Part shown: positions 36,551 to 52,341 of the stretch, one piece after another | Layout of the letters: each line of letters opens with the position of its first letter | Position numbering within the stretch: position 1 is the first letter of the stretch | Assembly: GCF_024704365.1 (NCBI RefSeq) | Contig: NZ_JAJDFY010000001.1 | Span: forward strand, 2,709,001-2,773,000 | DNA: 64,000 nt | Direction of reading: 5' to 3' | Source: Thermomonas sp. S9 | GTDB lineage: Bacteria; Pseudomonadota; Gammaproteobacteria; Xanthomonadales; Xanthomonadaceae | Notes under the pieces: model-generated | The model's database searches: none | What the model saw: the letters and a program-made list of their open reading frames with translations, nothing else | What the model was told of the DNA's origin: nothing | Position numbers and translations under genes: made by a program

Positions 36551-37098
36551 ATGGGCCTGGACCTCGTCAGCACCGGCAAGAACCCGCCGGATGAAATCAA
36601 CGTCATCATCGAAATCCCGAAGGACGCCGAACCCGTCAAGTACGAGGTGGACAAGGCCTCGGGCGCGATCTTCGTAGACCGCATCCTGTCCACCCCGATG
36701 CGCTATCCCTGCAACTACGGCTACGTGCCGCACACCATCTGCGACGACGGCGACCCGGTGGACGTGCTGGTGATCCTGCCGCTGCCGCTGGTGCCGGGTT
36801 CGGTGATCCGCTGCCGCCCGGTGGGCCTGCTGAAGATGACCGACGAGGCCGGCGGCGACGAAAGATCCTGGCGGTGCCGGTGGACAAGGTGTTCTCCGGC
36901 TACAGCCACATCGACGACATCCAGAAGGTCAGCCCGCACTGGCTGCAGCGCATCGGCCACTTCTTCGAGCACTACAAGGACCTGGAGCCCGGCAAGTGGG
37001 TGAAGCTGGCCGGCTGGGAAGGCGCCGAGCAGGCGCGCCGGGTCATCGTCGAATCGATCCAGCGCTACGACGGCAGCAGCAACAAGCCGAACTTCTGA
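36551..37098 (+). CDS. ppa: Inorganic pyrophosphatase (one-base frameshift)
   Basis: A soluble family I pyrophosphatase, about 182 aa when repaired. Typical segments are [45 protein letters not shown] and the metal-binding [11 protein letters not shown]. One A is missing near 36861 ([24 protein letters not shown]). The rest, ending [12 protein letters not shown], is in another frame. The gene is essential in most bacteria, so the break is almost certainly a sequence error. Confidence 0.94.
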
Positions 37099-37105
37099 CG
37101 CCCGC

Positions 37106-37130
37106 GCCGTGCCGCATGCTGCGGCACGGC
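37106..37130. terminator. Bidirectional hairpin between ppa and the DUF4136 gene
   Basis: An 11-bp perfect stem (GCCGTGCCGCA with TGCGGCACGGC) around a TGC loop lies in the convergent gap. No strong T-run. Confidence 0.55.
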
Positions 37131-37155
37131 GGGGCCGACGCGCGGCTGGAAGGCG

Positions 37156-37736
37156 TCAGCCGCCCGCGCGTCCCGGATACTTCGCAAAGATGGCGCTCAC
37201 CGCCTGGTCGATATCGGCCATCTTCTGCTCGGGCGTCCGCTTGGAGACTTCCGCCGCGCTGGCCGAGCCGGTCCAGACCAGGCGGTTGCGCTTTCCATCG
37301 ACCAGGTCCACGGTCAGCACCCCCTCGCGATAGCGGCTGACCTGGGGCTCGTCATACCAGATGGGCACCGACACGAAGGCGTGATAGCGATAGCTGTAGG
37401 CCCAGCCGAAATCCACGCGCGGCACGTTCCACACCTGGCTGCGCTCGCGCTGGCGGGTCTGGAAATTCACCAGCAGATCGCCCCCTCGGGGACGAAGTGA
37501 TACCCACGGGCCTCCATCTCGCGGCGCACATCCTCGCGGATGCGGTCGGACACCCAGGAGGTGTACCCGGCCTGCTCCATCGAAATCGGTTTGTAGAAGC
37601 TCCAGGTCTGGTAGCGGGCGAAATCGGCGGTCGGATCGCGGTCGGTGCGCACGGTGGGGCCGGTCGCACAGGCCGACAGCGCGAGCATGGCCGCGGCCAG
37701 CAGCGCGCTGGCCAGCAACTTGAACGATCTGGACAT
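37156..37736 (-). CDS. DUF4136 lipoprotein (one-base frameshift)
   Basis: About 193 aa when repaired. MSRSFKLLASALLAAAMLAL then lipobox SAC (ACATGPTV) marks a lipoprotein. The DUF4136 domain includes DFARYQTWSFYKPI, IREDVRREMEARGY, FVPEGADLLVNFQ (across the break) and YREGVLTVDLVDGKRNRLVWTG. One base is missing from the five-base run at about 37482-37486. Function unknown; such lipoproteins are often several per genome in this group. Upstream on the same strand is the end of the atp operon. Confidence 0.82.
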
Positions 37737-37819
37737 GGCAGGTCTCCGGCGACGGGATGCCATGATCATCGCACCGCCAACCGTATCCGGCCTGAACGGC
37801 AGGCAGCCAGAAACGCAAG

Positions 37820-37842
37820 CGGGCCCGGCGTCGCCAGGCCCG
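37820..37842 (-). terminator. Possible terminator of the atp operon
   Basis: A 6-bp GC stem (CGGGCC with GGCCCG) with a 11-base loop lies 30 bp after the atpC stop; the following minus-strand sequence contains CGTTTCT. Weak but correctly placed. Confidence 0.35.
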
Positions 37843-37871
37843 TGAAGCCGGTCACACTCGAAGACCTGCCC

Positions 37872-38297
37872 TCAGTGCTTGAGGTTCTTGCGCAGGCGCT
37901 CCAGCGCCTGCAGCTGCGCGGTGACCTCGGCCAGGCGCTTCTGCGCCTCGGCGATCTCCATCGCCTCGCCGCGGCGGGCGATGATGCGTTCGGCCTCTTC
38001 CTTGGCGGCGCGCACCGCCGCCTCGTCGATCGCGTCGGCGCGCACCGCGGTGTCGGCCAGCACCGTCACCACCGTCGGCTGCACCTCGAGGATGCCGCCG
38101 GAGATGGCGAAGTCCAGCGTGTCGCCATTTGCCAGGGTGAGCACGACCTTGCCGGGCTTGAGCCGGGTGATCAGCGGGGCGTGCTTGGGCGCGATGCCCA
38201 GCTCACCCATCTCGCCGGTCGCGACCACCAGGGTAGCCTCGCCGTGGAAGATCTCGGCCTCGGCGCTGACGATGTCGCAGCGGATGGTGGATGCCAT
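37872..38297 (-). CDS. atpC: ATP synthase epsilon subunit
   Basis: A 141-aa F1 central-stalk subunit. The beta-sandwich domain is [39 protein letters not shown] and [20 protein letters not shown]. The C-terminal helical hairpin is [19 protein letters not shown] through [13 protein letters not shown]. Last gene of the atp operon. Confidence 0.96.
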   Translation of the reverse strand: MASTIRCDIVSAEAEIFHGEATLVVATGEMGELGIAPKHAPLITRLKPGKVVLTLANGDTLDFAISGGILEVQPTVVTVLADTAVRADAIDEAAVRAAKEEAERIIARRGEAMEIAEAQKRLAEVTAQLQALERLRKNLKH

Positions 38298-38342
38298 CGT
38301 GATTCCTTCCGTTCAGTCGAACGCGTCAATCGAAGCGACGGC

Positions 38343-40666
<2,324 letters not shown>

Positions 40667-40728
40667 GCTCGTCTCGTCAGTGTGGATCGACTGCGCGGGT
40701 CAGCGACCCGCGCGGGTGCTTCCGGGGC

Positions 40729-42279
<1,551 letters not shown>

Positions 42280-42340
42280 CTTGGTTTCCTTGGGAGCCTG
42301 CGTCGCCGCCGGCCTGTTTCTAGAATTCGGGATAAACGGA

Positions 42341-42868
42341 TTAGTGCGCCAGCGCCGCCTGCAGGCGGGCCAGCTTGCCCTTCAGCGAGCCATCGATGAC
42401 GACGTCGCCGGCGTCGATCACTGCACCGCCCAGCAGCGCGGGATCGACCGCGGTTTCGACCTCGACCTCGCGCCCGAACCGGCGCCGCAGTGCGGTCTTG
42501 ATCGTCTCCAGCTCGGCCGCCGGCAGCGCCACCGCGGAGGTGACCCTGGCGCGCACCACGCGCTCCGCCTCGAAGCGCAGCTCGTCGAACAGCCCGGCGA
42601 TCTCCGGCAGCAGCGTGAGCCGGCGGTTGTCGAACAGCAGACCGAGGAAGTGCGAGAACTCCTCGCCGGCCGCGTCCGGCGCCAGCAGTACCAGGGCATC
42701 GTCGCGGGTGAGCTTCGGGTTGCCCAGCAGCGCCGCCACCTGCGGGTCGGCGGCCACGCGCGCGGCGAAGGCGAGCGCGTCCGACCACGCCGGCAGGCGC
42801 GCGGCATCGCGCGCCACCGCGAAGGCGGCGCGGGCGTAGGGACGGGCGAGGGTCATGGCCTGGCTCAT
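42341..42868 (-). CDS. atpH: ATP synthase delta subunit
   Basis: A peripheral-stalk OSCP/delta subunit, 175 aa. Family segments are [32 protein letters not shown] and a C-terminal INPALLGG-like segment ([22 protein letters not shown]). A start four codons later (MTLARPY) is possible. Placed between atpF and atpA as expected. Confidence 0.96.
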   Translation of the reverse strand: MSQAMTLARPYARAAFAVARDAARLPAWSDALAFAARVAADPQVAALLGNPKLTRDDALVLLAPDAAGEEFSHFLGLLFDNRRLTLLPEIAGLFDELRFEAERVVRARVTSAVALPAAELETIKTALRRRFGREVEVETAVDPALLGGAVIDAGDVVIDGSLKGKLARLQAALAH

Positions 42869-42878
42869 GGGTCTTCCC

Positions 42879-43352
42879 TCAGAGTTGCGCGGCCAGCTCG
42901 TCGATCAGCGCCTTCTGGTCGTTGGCGTTGACTTCGCGCTGCAGCAGGCGCTCGGCGCCGCTCACGGCCAGCGCCGCCACCTGCTTGCGCAGGTCCTCCT
43001 TGGCGCGGTTGGCGGCGGCCTCGATTTCAGCCTCGGCCAGCGCCTTCTGACGCGCGGCCTCGGCGATCGCCTCGCTCTTGGCGGCGTCGATCAGCTGGTT
43101 GGCGCGCTGGTGCGCCTGCTCGATGATCTCGTTGGCCCGGGCACGGGCGGCCTTGAGCTCCTCGGCCACCTTGGCGTCGGCCTGCGCGAGGCTCTTCTGC
43201 GCGTTGTCGGCGGCGGCCAGGCCCTCGGCGATCCTCTGCTGGCGCTCTTCGATCGCCTGCATCAGCGGCGGCCAGATGAACTTGACGGTGAACCAGATGA
43301 GGATCGCGAACGAGATCATCTGGCCCAGCAATGTCATGAAGGTCGGGTTCAT
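42879..43352 (-). CDS. atpF: ATP synthase F0 subunit b
   Basis: A peripheral-stalk subunit, 157 aa. [30 protein letters not shown] is one TM helix at the N-terminus, then a long charged coiled coil ([33 protein letters not shown]). The start at 43352 is chosen over 43418 because MNPTFM is the family N-terminus. Confidence 0.96.
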   Translation of the reverse strand: MNPTFMTLLGQMISFAILIWFTVKFIWPPLMQAIEERQQRIAEGLAAADNAQKSLAQADAKVAEELKAARARANEIIEQAHQRANQLIDAAKSEAIAEAARQKALAEAEIEAAANRAKEDLRKQVAALAVSGAERLLQREVNANDQKALIDELAAQL

Positions 43353-43476
43353 GTCGTACCTTGCGTGTCGAGCGGACGCCTTGCATCGGCGCCCGCCTGG
43401 GCAGCGCCACGGCGGCATGCCGCGGCGCGGTGCAGCAGACGCGCGCGGACCTGCCGCGCGCGCCCCGGGCGGCCGG

Positions 43477-45199
<1,723 letters not shown>

Positions 45200-45372
45200 C
45201 CGCCAAAGGCGGGCCCGCCAGCCGCGGCGCGGAGCGGGAACCTGGCCCGGTCCGCGCGCGGTCACAGCATCCGCAACCGCCTCTCCTCGTCGATCCCGGC
45301 GGCTGCCAGACTCCCCGGCGCCCACCGGCCCAGGGCGCTCCGTCGGAGCATCTTCAACCGCGTTGCGGGCGG

Positions 45373-47155
45373 CTACTTGCGCCTGGGCAGGTAGAGGTCG
45401 GTGATGGTGCCGTCGTACACCTCCGCCGCCATCCCCACCGATTCGCTCAGGGTCGGGTGCGGATGGATGGTGTGGCCGATGTCCTCGACCTCGCAGCCCA
45501 TCTCGATCGCCAGCGCGATCTCGGCGATCAGTTCGCCCGCGTGCACGCCCACGATCCCGCCGCCGATCACGCGGCGGGTCGCCTCGTCGAACACCAGCTT
45601 GGTGAAGCCTTCGGTGCGCCCCAGTCCGATCGCGCGGCCCGAGGCCGCCCACGGGAACCTGCCCACGCCGACCTTCAGGCCCTTGGCCTTCGCCTCGGTC
45701 TCGGTGACGCCGACCCAGGCGATCTCCGGATCGGTATAGGCCACGCTCGGGATCACTCGCGCCACCCATTCCTTCTTTTCGCCGGCGGCGACTTCGGCGG
45801 CGAGCTTGCCCTCGTGGGTGGCCTTGTGCGCCAGCATCGGCGGGCCGACCAGGTCACCGATGGCGAAGATGTGCGGCACGTTGGTGCGCATCTGCGCATC
45901 CACCGGGATCAGCCCGCGCTCGCCGACGCGCACGCCCGCCTTGTCGGCATCCAGCTTCGCACCGTTGGCGCTGCGCCCCACCGCCACCAGCACGCGGTCG
46001 AACAGCTTCGCCTCGGGGATGGACTCGCCCTCGAACGTGCAGGCGATGCCGTTCTTCTGCGCCTTCGCCTCGACCACCCTGGTCTTGAGGTGGATCGCCA
46101 CGCCCTGCTTTTTCAGGCGCTCGGCCAGCGGCTTGACCAGGTCGGCATCCGCGCCGGGGATCAGCTGCGGCATGAACTCGACCACGGTCACCTCCGCGCC
46201 CAGCGCGCGATACACGGTGGCCATCTCCAGCCCGATGATGCCGCCCCCCACCACCAGCAGCGTTTTCGGCACCTCGGCCAGCTGCAGCGCATCGGTGGAA
46301 TCCATGATGCGCGGATCGCCCCACGGGAAGCCCGGCAGCTTCACCGGCTGGCTACCGGCGGCGATGATGCACTGGGCGAAGCGCAGCACCTGTGCCTTGC
46401 CGTCTTCGCCAGCCACCTCGGAGTTCGTGCGCGGACAGGAATTTCGCGGCGCCCTGCACGACCTGCACCTTGCGCTGCCTGGCCATGCCGGCCAGGCCCT
46501 GGGTGAGCTGGCCGACGACCCTGTCCTTGTACGCGCGGAGCTTGTCGAGATGCAGCTTCGGCTTGCCGAACTCGACACCGTAGTCGCTGGCGTGCGCCGC
46601 CTGCTCGATCACGTCGGCGGCATGCAGCAGCGCTTTCGAGGGAATGCAGCCGACGTTGAGGCAGACGCCGCCGAGGGTGGGGTAGCGTTCGACCAGCACG
46701 GTGTCGAGCCCGAGATCGGCCGCACGGAAGGCCGCGGTATAGCCGCCGGGACCGGCGCCGATCACCACCAGCGCGCATTCGATATCGGCCTTGCGGCCCG
46801 AGGAAGCGGCCGCCTGCGGCGCCGGTGCAGCCGATGCCGCCTTCGCGGCCGGCGTTTGGGCCGCCGCGGGCGCTTGGGCCTTCGCCGGCGCGGGCGCCTT
46901 CTCCGCATCGCCGCTCGCCGTAGCTTCAATGACCGCGATCACACTGCCTTCCGACACCGTATCGCCCAGCTTCACCTTCAGCGCCTTGATCACGCCGTCG
47001 GCGGCCGCCGGCACTTCCATGGTCGCCTTGTCGGACTCCAGCGTGACCAGCCCCTGGTCCTTCTTCACGCTGTCGCCCACCGCCACCAGCAGCTCGATCA
47101 CCGGCACGTCGCCGTGGCCACCGATGTCGGGCACCCTGCTTTCGATCTCAGCCAT
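45373..47155 (-). CDS. lpdA: Dihydrolipoyl dehydrogenase, PDH E3, with N-terminal lipoyl domain (one-base frameshift)
   Basis: About 593 aa when repaired. Residues 1-80 form a lipoyl domain ([14 protein letters not shown], lipoyl Lys 43), then an Ala/Pro linker. The FAD-dependent E3 has [20 protein letters not shown], the redox disulfide [16 protein letters not shown] motif [16 protein letters not shown] and the C-terminal catalytic His region [10 protein letters not shown]. An extra C at about 46423 ([15 protein letters not shown]) splits it. It follows aceF by 17 bp. Lipoyl-E3 proteins of this type are known in Xanthomonas and Neisseria PDH. Confidence 0.94.
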
Positions 47156-47172
47156 GCGCCTTCTCCTTCGAT

Positions 47173-48579
47173 TCAGAGCATGGCCCGACGCAGGTCGGCC
47201 AGCAGTTGCCCCAGGTAGCTGGTGAAGCGCGCCGCGGCGGCACCGTCGATCACGCGGTGGTCGTAGCTCAGCGACAGCGGCAGCATCAGGCGCGGCTGGA
47301 ACTGCTTGCCATCCCACTGCGGGCGGATCTCGGATTTCGATACTCCGAGGATGGCCACTTCCGGCGCGTTGATGATGGGCGTGAACGCAGTGCCGCCGAC
47401 CCCGCCCAGCGAGCTGATGGTGAAGCAGCCGCCCTGCATCTGCTCGGGCTTGAGCTTGCCCTCGCGCGCCAACGCGGCCAGCTCGCCCATCTCGCGCGCG
47501 ATCTCCAGCACGCCCTTCTGGTCGGCATCGCGCAGCACCGGCACCACCAGCCCGTTGGGCGTGTCGGCGGCGAACCCGATGTGGTAGTACCGCTTGAGAA
47601 CGAGGTCATCGCCCTCCAGCGAGGCGTTGAAGGTCGGGAACTTCTGCAGCGCCGCCACGCAGGCCTTGATCAGGAAGGCCAGCAGGGTGACCTTGCCCGC
47701 CTTGCCGGCGGCAATGGCCTTGGCGTTCTCGTCGTTGAGCACGACGCGCAGCGCCTCCAGCTCGGTGATGTCGGCCACATCGTGCTGGGTGACGTGTGGG
47801 ATCATCGCCCAGTTGCGCGCGAGGTTGGCGCCGGAAATCTTCTGGATGCGCGACAGCAGCCGGGTTTCGATCGGGCCGAACCTGGCGAAATCCACCTTCG
47901 GCCACGGGATCAGGTTCAGCCCGCCGCCCGCGGCCACCGCCGCGCCGTCCGCAGACGCCGCGCCACCGGCCAGTGCCGCCTTCACGAAGGCCTGCACGTC
48001 CTCCTTCAGGATCCGGCCGCCGCGCCCTGTGCCGGCCACCCGGGCCAGCTCCACGCCCAACTCGCGCGCGAACAGGCGCACCGCAGGACTCGCATACGGC
48101 ACTTTCTCGGGCAGCACCGCCTCGGCCGCAAAGCGCATCGGCGGGATGCCGGGCTGGCCGGGCTCGGCCACCGGCGCCAGCGCCGGCACCGGCGCGCCGC
48201 TTTCGGCGGGTGCCGCGGGCGCGGGCTTCGGCGGCTCCTGCGCCACCGGCTTGGCGGGCGCGGGCTTCGGCGGCTCCTGCGCTGCCACCGCCGGCGCCGG
48301 TGCGGGCGCCGGCGCGGATGCGGGCGACGGTGTCGCCTCCGCCACTTCGATGACGGCCACCACCGCGCCCTCGGACACGCTGTCGCCCAGCTTCACCTTC
48401 AGCTCGCGCACCACGCCGGCGAAGGGCGAGGGCACTTCCATCGTCGCCTTGTCCGACTCCAGGGTGACCAGGCCCTGATCCTTGGCCACGGTATCGCCCG
48501 GCTGCACCAGCAGCTCGATCACGGGGACATCGGTATGCCCGCCGATGTCGGGGACGCGCGCTTCCTTCAGTTCGGCCAT
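47173..48579 (-). CDS. aceF: Dihydrolipoyllysine acetyltransferase, PDH E2
   Basis: 468 aa. A single N-terminal lipoyl domain ([10 protein letters not shown], Lys 44) is joined by a Pro/Ala-rich linker to the E1/E3-binding domain ([32 protein letters not shown]). The catalytic domain ends in the active site [15 protein letters not shown]. The start [15 protein letters not shown] is used; an ATG three codons earlier is possible. aceE is not in the window. Acetyltransferase rather than succinyltransferase is chosen because of the [22 protein letters not shown] segment. Confidence 0.93.
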   Translation of the reverse strand: MAELKEARVPDIGGHTDVPVIELLVQPGDTVAKDQGLVTLESDKATMEVPSPFAGVVRELKVKLGDSVSEGAVVAVIEVAEATPSPASAPAPAPAPAVAAQEPPKPAPAKPVAQEPPKPAPAAPAESGAPVPALAPVAEPGQPGIPPMRFAAEAVLPEKVPYASPAVRLFARELGVELARVAGTGRGGRILKEDVQAFVKAALAGGAASADGAAVAAGGGLNLIPWPKVDFARFGPIETRLLSRIQKISGANLARNWAMIPHVTQHDVADITELEALRVVLNDENAKAIAAGKAGKVTLLAFLIKACVAALQKFPTFNASLEGDDLVLKRYYHIGFAADTPNGLVVPVLRDADQKGVLEIAREMGELAALAREGKLKPEQMQGGCFTISSLGGVGGTAFTPIINAPEVAILGVSKSEIRPQWDGKQFQPRLMLPLSLSYDHRVIDGAAAARFTSYLGQLLADLRRAML

Positions 48580-48786
48580 GGCCGCCACTCCGCAGCAGGG
48601 AAAGCGCTATGGGAACACATCCCGCCGCGTCCGACAAATCGAACGCGCCGGAATTTCAATTTTCACCCGGGTCATTTATTCATCGGCGCAAAAATGCTCC
48701 GAAAACCCACCGAAATGACCCGCGGCAGGTATTCCACCCCCGGCAAAACCCACCCACGCCGACCGTCGCCGACGAGGCAGACCCGT
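48580..48786. other. Intergenic, upstream of aceF
   Basis: About 200 bp between the PCuAC gene and aceF, both on the minus strand, clearly more AT-rich than its surroundings (for example TGAATAAATGA). It probably holds the aceF promoter, but no convincing -35/-10 pair or operator was found. Confidence 0.4.
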
Positions 48787-49228
48787 TCAGCGCGCGCCCA
48801 GCGCGCGCACCTGGAAGCGCACCGGCACCGCGCCGGCATGCTCGAAAACGAGCGTGGCCGGCACCTGCATCCCCGGGGTCAGCGGCTGGCGCGGCTGGAT
48901 GAACATCAGGTGGTAGCTGCCGGGCTTGAGCTCCACCTGCCCATGCGCGGGCACCGCCAGGCCATCGGGCAGGGCGCGCATGCGCATGACCCCACCCTCG
49001 GCGAAGGTTTCGTGCAACTCCACCCGCGCCGCCTCGGGGCTCTCCACCCGCAGCAGGCGGTCGGCCTGGTCGCCGGGATTGACCAGGGTGGCGAACCCGC
49101 CGGCCACCTGCGCGCCCGGTGGGGTGGCGCGCAGCCAGGGCGACTGCACCTGCACGGACGCCGGATCGGCGGCCCCGCGCCGGCAGGCTCAGCAGCAGGG
49201 CCAGTAGTGCGGTCGTGATCGCTCGCAT
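48787..49228 (-). CDS. PCuAC-family periplasmic copper chaperone (one-base frameshift)
   Basis: About 146 aa when repaired. MRAITTALLALLLSLPA is a signal peptide in one frame. After an extra G at about 49173-49176 the mature protein continues VQVQSPWLRATPPGAQVAGGF. Copper-site residues of the DUF461/PCuAC family are visible: ELHETFAEGGVMRMRAL (His and Met), LKPGSYHLMFIQPRQPL (His-x-Met). Family role: delivery of Cu(I) to cytochrome oxidase CuA. No copper gene is adjacent. Confidence 0.85.
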
Positions 49229-49305
49229 CGCATCGCTCCTCACGTGACGTGTCGATTCGCCAAGCATCGCATGGCCGCGGCTGGCCCGACCTGAACCCGG
49301 GCCAC

Positions 49306-51291
49306 TCACAGCGCGCGCGCCGCCTCGACGAGGCGCTCGACAGTGAGGCCGAAGTGCGGGAACAGCGCCTCGGCCGGTGCGCTGGCGCCGAAACTGTCGA
49401 TCCCCACCACCGCGCCGTCCAGGCCCACGTACTGGCGCCAGAAGCCGGTGACGCCGGCTTCCACCGCCACCCGCCTGCGGCAGGCCTTCGGCAGCACGGA
49501 TTCGCGATACGCCGCATCCTGGCGGTCGAACACATTGGTCGAAGGCATCGATACCACGCGCACCGCATCGCCCAGCGTTTCCGCCGCCCGCATCGCTAGC
49601 GCCACTTCGCTGCCGGTGGCGATCAGGATCAGCTCCGGCGCGCCCACGCTGTCCTTCAGCACGTAGCCGCCGCGCGCGATTGCCGCCCGCTGCGCCTCGC
49701 TGCGCGCCTGGTGCGGCAGGGTCTGGCGGCTGAACACCAGGCAGGACGGACCATCGGTGCGGGCAACCGCCATTTTCCAGGCCACCGCCGACTCCACTGC
49801 ATCGCAGGGACGCCAGACGTCGTTGTTCGGGATCTGGCGCAGCGAGGCCAGGTGCTCCACCGGCTGATGGGTGGGGCCATCCTCGCCCAGGCCGATGGAA
49901 TCGTGGGTGTAGACGTGGATCGCGCGGATGCCCATCAGCGCGCTCATGCGCACCGCGTTGCGGGCGTAGTCGGAAAACACCAGGAAGGTGGCATCGAACG
50001 GAATGAACCCGCCGTGCAAGGCCAGGCCATTGCTGATCGCGCTCATGCCGAACTCGCGCACGCCGTAATAGACGTAGCGGGCGTCGGCGTCCGCGCGGGT
50101 CACCGATTGGCAGCCCTTCCAGAGCGTCAGGTTGGAATGCGCCAGATCCGCCGAGCCGCCCACCAGCTCCGGCAGCAGCGGCGCGAAGGCTTCGATCGCG
50201 TTCTGCGAGGCCTTGCGGCTGGCGATGGCCGGCCCCTCCTGCGCGGTGCGGGCGATGAAGGCGTCGGCCGCCGCCTCGAGCCCGGCCGGCAGCGCGCCGG
50301 ACAGGCGGCGCTCGAACTCGGCCGCCGCGTCCGGATATGCGGCCTTGTACGCGGCAAAGCGGGCGTTCCAATCCGCCTCGGCAGCGGCACGATCGCGCGC
50401 GCGCCAGCCGGCGTAGATCTCGGCCGGGATCTCGAACGGCGGGGATGCCCAGCCCAGCGCCGCGCGGGTGGCGGCCACCTCGTCCTGGCCCAGCGGCGCA
50501 CCGTGGCTGGACTCCTTGCCGGCCTTGTGCGGGGAGCCAAAACCAATCGTGGTGCGGCAGCAGATCAGGGTCGGCCTGCCCTCGGACTTCAGCGCGGTCT
50601 CGATGGCGGTCTTGATCTCCACCGGGTCGTGCCCGTCCACTCCGCGGATCACGTTCCAGCCGTAGGCCTCGAAGCGCTTCGGGGTGTCGTCGGTGAACCA
50701 GCCGGCGGTGTCGCCGTCGATACTGATGCGGTTGTCGTCCCAGAACGCGACCAGCTTCTCCAGGCCCCAGGTGCCGGCCAGCGAGGCGGCCTCATGCGAG
50801 ATGCCCTCCATCAGGCAGCCATCGCCCAGGAACACCCAGGTGCGATGATCGACGATGGTATGTCCGTCGCGGTTGTAGCGCTGCGCCAGCAGCCTCTCCG
50901 CCAGTGCCATGCCCACGGCGTTGGCCAGGCCCTGCCCCAACGGGCCGGTGGTGGTCTCCACGCCCGGGGTGACGTGGTTCTCCGGATGGCCCGGGGTGCG
51001 GCTGCCGAGCTGTCGGAAGCGCCTGAGCTCCTCGATCGGCAGATCGAACCCGGCCAGGTGCAGCAGCGCGTACTGCAGCATCGAGCCGTGGCCGTTGGAC
51101 AGCACGAAGCGGTCGCGGTCGGCCCAGCCGGGGTTGGCCGGGTTCACTTTCAGATAATCATTCCACAACACCTCGGCGATGTCGGCCATGCCCATCGGCA
51201 TGCCCGGATGGCCGGAGTTGGCCGCCTGCACGGCGTCGATGGCGAGAAAACGGATGGCGTTGGCAAGATCGCGGCGGCTGGGCGTCGTCAT
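49306..51291 (-). CDS. tkt: Transketolase
   Basis: A 661-aa TPP-dependent enzyme of the pentose phosphate pathway. [35 protein letters not shown] is the classical N-terminus. The TPP motif is [20 protein letters not shown]...[27 protein letters not shown] and [19 protein letters not shown] complete the pyrimidine domain. The start MTTPSRRDL at 51291 is chosen. A possible -10 (GACAAT on the minus strand, 51328-51333) lies upstream. Confidence 0.97.
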   Translation of the reverse strand: MTTPSRRDLANAIRFLAIDAVQAANSGHPGMPMGMADIAEVLWNDYLKVNPANPGWADRDRFVLSNGHGSMLQYALLHLAGFDLPIEELRRFRQLGSRTPGHPENHVTPGVETTTGPLGQGLANAVGMALAERLLAQRYNRDGHTIVDHRTWVFLGDGCLMEGISHEAASLAGTWGLEKLVAFWDDNRISIDGDTAGWFTDDTPKRFEAYGWNVIRGVDGHDPVEIKTAIETALKSEGRPTLICCRTTIGFGSPHKAGKESSHGAPLGQDEVAATRAALGWASPPFEIPAEIYAGWRARDRAAAEADWNARFAAYKAAYPDAAAEFERRLSGALPAGLEAAADAFIARTAQEGPAIASRKASQNAIEAFAPLLPELVGGSADLAHSNLTLWKGCQSVTRADADARYVYYGVREFGMSAISNGLALHGGFIPFDATFLVFSDYARNAVRMSALMGIRAIHVYTHDSIGLGEDGPTHQPVEHLASLRQIPNNDVWRPCDAVESAVAWKMAVARTDGPSCLVFSRQTLPHQARSEAQRAAIARGGYVLKDSVGAPELILIATGSEVALAMRAAETLGDAVRVVSMPSTNVFDRQDAAYRESVLPKACRRRVAVEAGVTGFWRQYVGLDGAVVGIDSFGASAPAEALFPHFGLTVERLVEAARAL

Positions 51292-51624
51292 GGCGGAAGG
51301 CGAAGCGGAAGGAAGTACCCATTGTCCCATCCCGGACGGGGCAGTGTCTTCGGCCTGCCTCGGCGGCCACCCTCAGGCGGAAGCGCCCATTGGAAACCGG
51401 CAGACGCCCAGCCCGGAGCGTCGCGGCCATGGATCCCGGTGATGCCGCAGGGCGACGCCGCCGGATTTGATCGAGCCGGCGGACTGGCGAACCGGTGGCA
51501 AACCGAAGCCCTCCCCACCAAACTCCCACCCGAACGCGCGGCACGCGCCGATGCCGTGGACAGGCGCTGCGCAGCAGAGTCGCCACATGCGAACTGCCGC
51601 CCCCGCCGCAATGCCCCCATCCCC
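51292..51624. other. Gene-poor gap between tkt and the toxin-antitoxin pair
   Basis: About 330 bp with no supported gene. It holds the presumed tkt promoter on the minus strand near 51330. The rest is GC-rich with no repeat or RNA that was recognised. Open frames here have no family resemblance. Confidence 0.4.
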
Positions 51625-51676
51625 TCCATTCGACATGAAACCAAAACGGTTGTATTTTGGTTCCATGTCGAATGGA
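51625..51676 (+). promoter_or_regulatory. 22-bp-arm palindrome upstream of the antitoxin gene, probable operator
   Basis: Arms 51625-51646 and 51655-51676 are inverted copies with one mismatch around an 8-bp spacer. The core is AACCAAAA...TTTTGGTT, flanked by TCCATTCGACATG. It ends 9 bp before the antitoxin ATG and is AT-rich compared with its surroundings. FitAB/VapBC-type pairs repress their own promoter through inverted repeats, so an operator is the likeliest role. An mRNA hairpin over the start region is the alternative. Confidence 0.5.
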
Positions 51677-51685
51677 GGCACCTCC

Positions 51686-51931
51686 ATGCCCACCACCCTG
51701 ACTCTGAAGAACATCCCCGACGAGATCTACGCGCGGCTCAAGACCGCGGCCGCACTGCATCGGCGCAGCCTGAACAGCGAGGCGATCCTCTGTCTGGAAA
51801 CGGTGCTGGCGCCCGGCAGCATCACGCCCGGCGAGCGGCTGGCGCGCGCACGCGCATTGCGCGCCGGGCTGCAGCCGGACGCGTTCGACGCGGACGACAT
51901 CGATCGAATGAAACGCGAAGGCCGCGCGTGA
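51686..51931 (+). CDS. FitA-like antitoxin (ribbon-helix-helix)
   Basis: 81 aa. The N-terminus TTLTLKNIPDEIYARLKTAA is the Arc/FitA-type ribbon-helix-helix DNA-binding segment, followed by HRRSLNSEAILCLE. The C-terminal part (DAFDADDIDRMKREGRA) would bind the toxin. The ATG at 51686 has GGAGGCACC upstream. The stop overlaps the toxin start as GTGA, typical of a toxin-antitoxin operon. Confidence 0.85.
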   Translation: MPTTLTLKNIPDEIYARLKTAAALHRRSLNSEAILCLETVLAPGSITPGERLARARALRAGLQPDAFDADDIDRMKREGRA

Positions 51932-52323
51932 TTGTGGTGGACTCCAACGTGCTGGCCTATCTGTACCTGCCGGGGGCGTTCACCGGCGCGGCGGAACGCC
52001 TGCTCGCCAGGGATCCGGACTGGCATGCGCCCGTGCTGTGGCGCAGCGGGTTCCGCAACATCCTGGCCGGCTACATGCGGCGCGGCACGCTGGATTTCGC
52101 CCAGGCCTGCGCCATCCAGCGGGAGGCGGAATCGCTGCTCGACGGCGCCGAGCACGAGCCCGACTCCAGGCAGGTCCTGCAGTTGGCGCGCGACAGCGGC
52201 TGCTCCGCCTACGACTGCGAGTTCATCGCCCTTGCAGGAGTGCTGGGAACCCGGTTGCTGACCATGGACGGCCAGTTGCTCCGGGCATTCCCGGACATCG
52301 CAATGCCGCTTGCCGCGGAATGA
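51928..52323 (+). CDS. PIN-domain toxin (VapC/FitB-like ribonuclease)
   Basis: 131 aa from a GTG start. IVVDSNVLAYLYLPGAFTG gives the first PIN acidic residue. AEHEPDSRQVLQLARDSGCSAYDCEFIALAGVLG supplies the conserved Asp cluster, and RLLTMDGQLLRAFPD the last. Four acidic positions of the metal site are present, so the nuclease is probably active. It cleaves RNA when freed from the antitoxin (family knowledge). Confidence 0.86.
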   Translation: MIVVDSNVLAYLYLPGAFTGAAERLLARDPDWHAPVLWRSGFRNILAGYMRRGTLDFAQACAIQREAESLLDGAEHEPDSRQVLQLARDSGCSAYDCEFIALAGVLGTRLLTMDGQLLRAFPDIAMPLAAE

Positions 52324-52341
52324 AGGACAACATCCCGAGCC

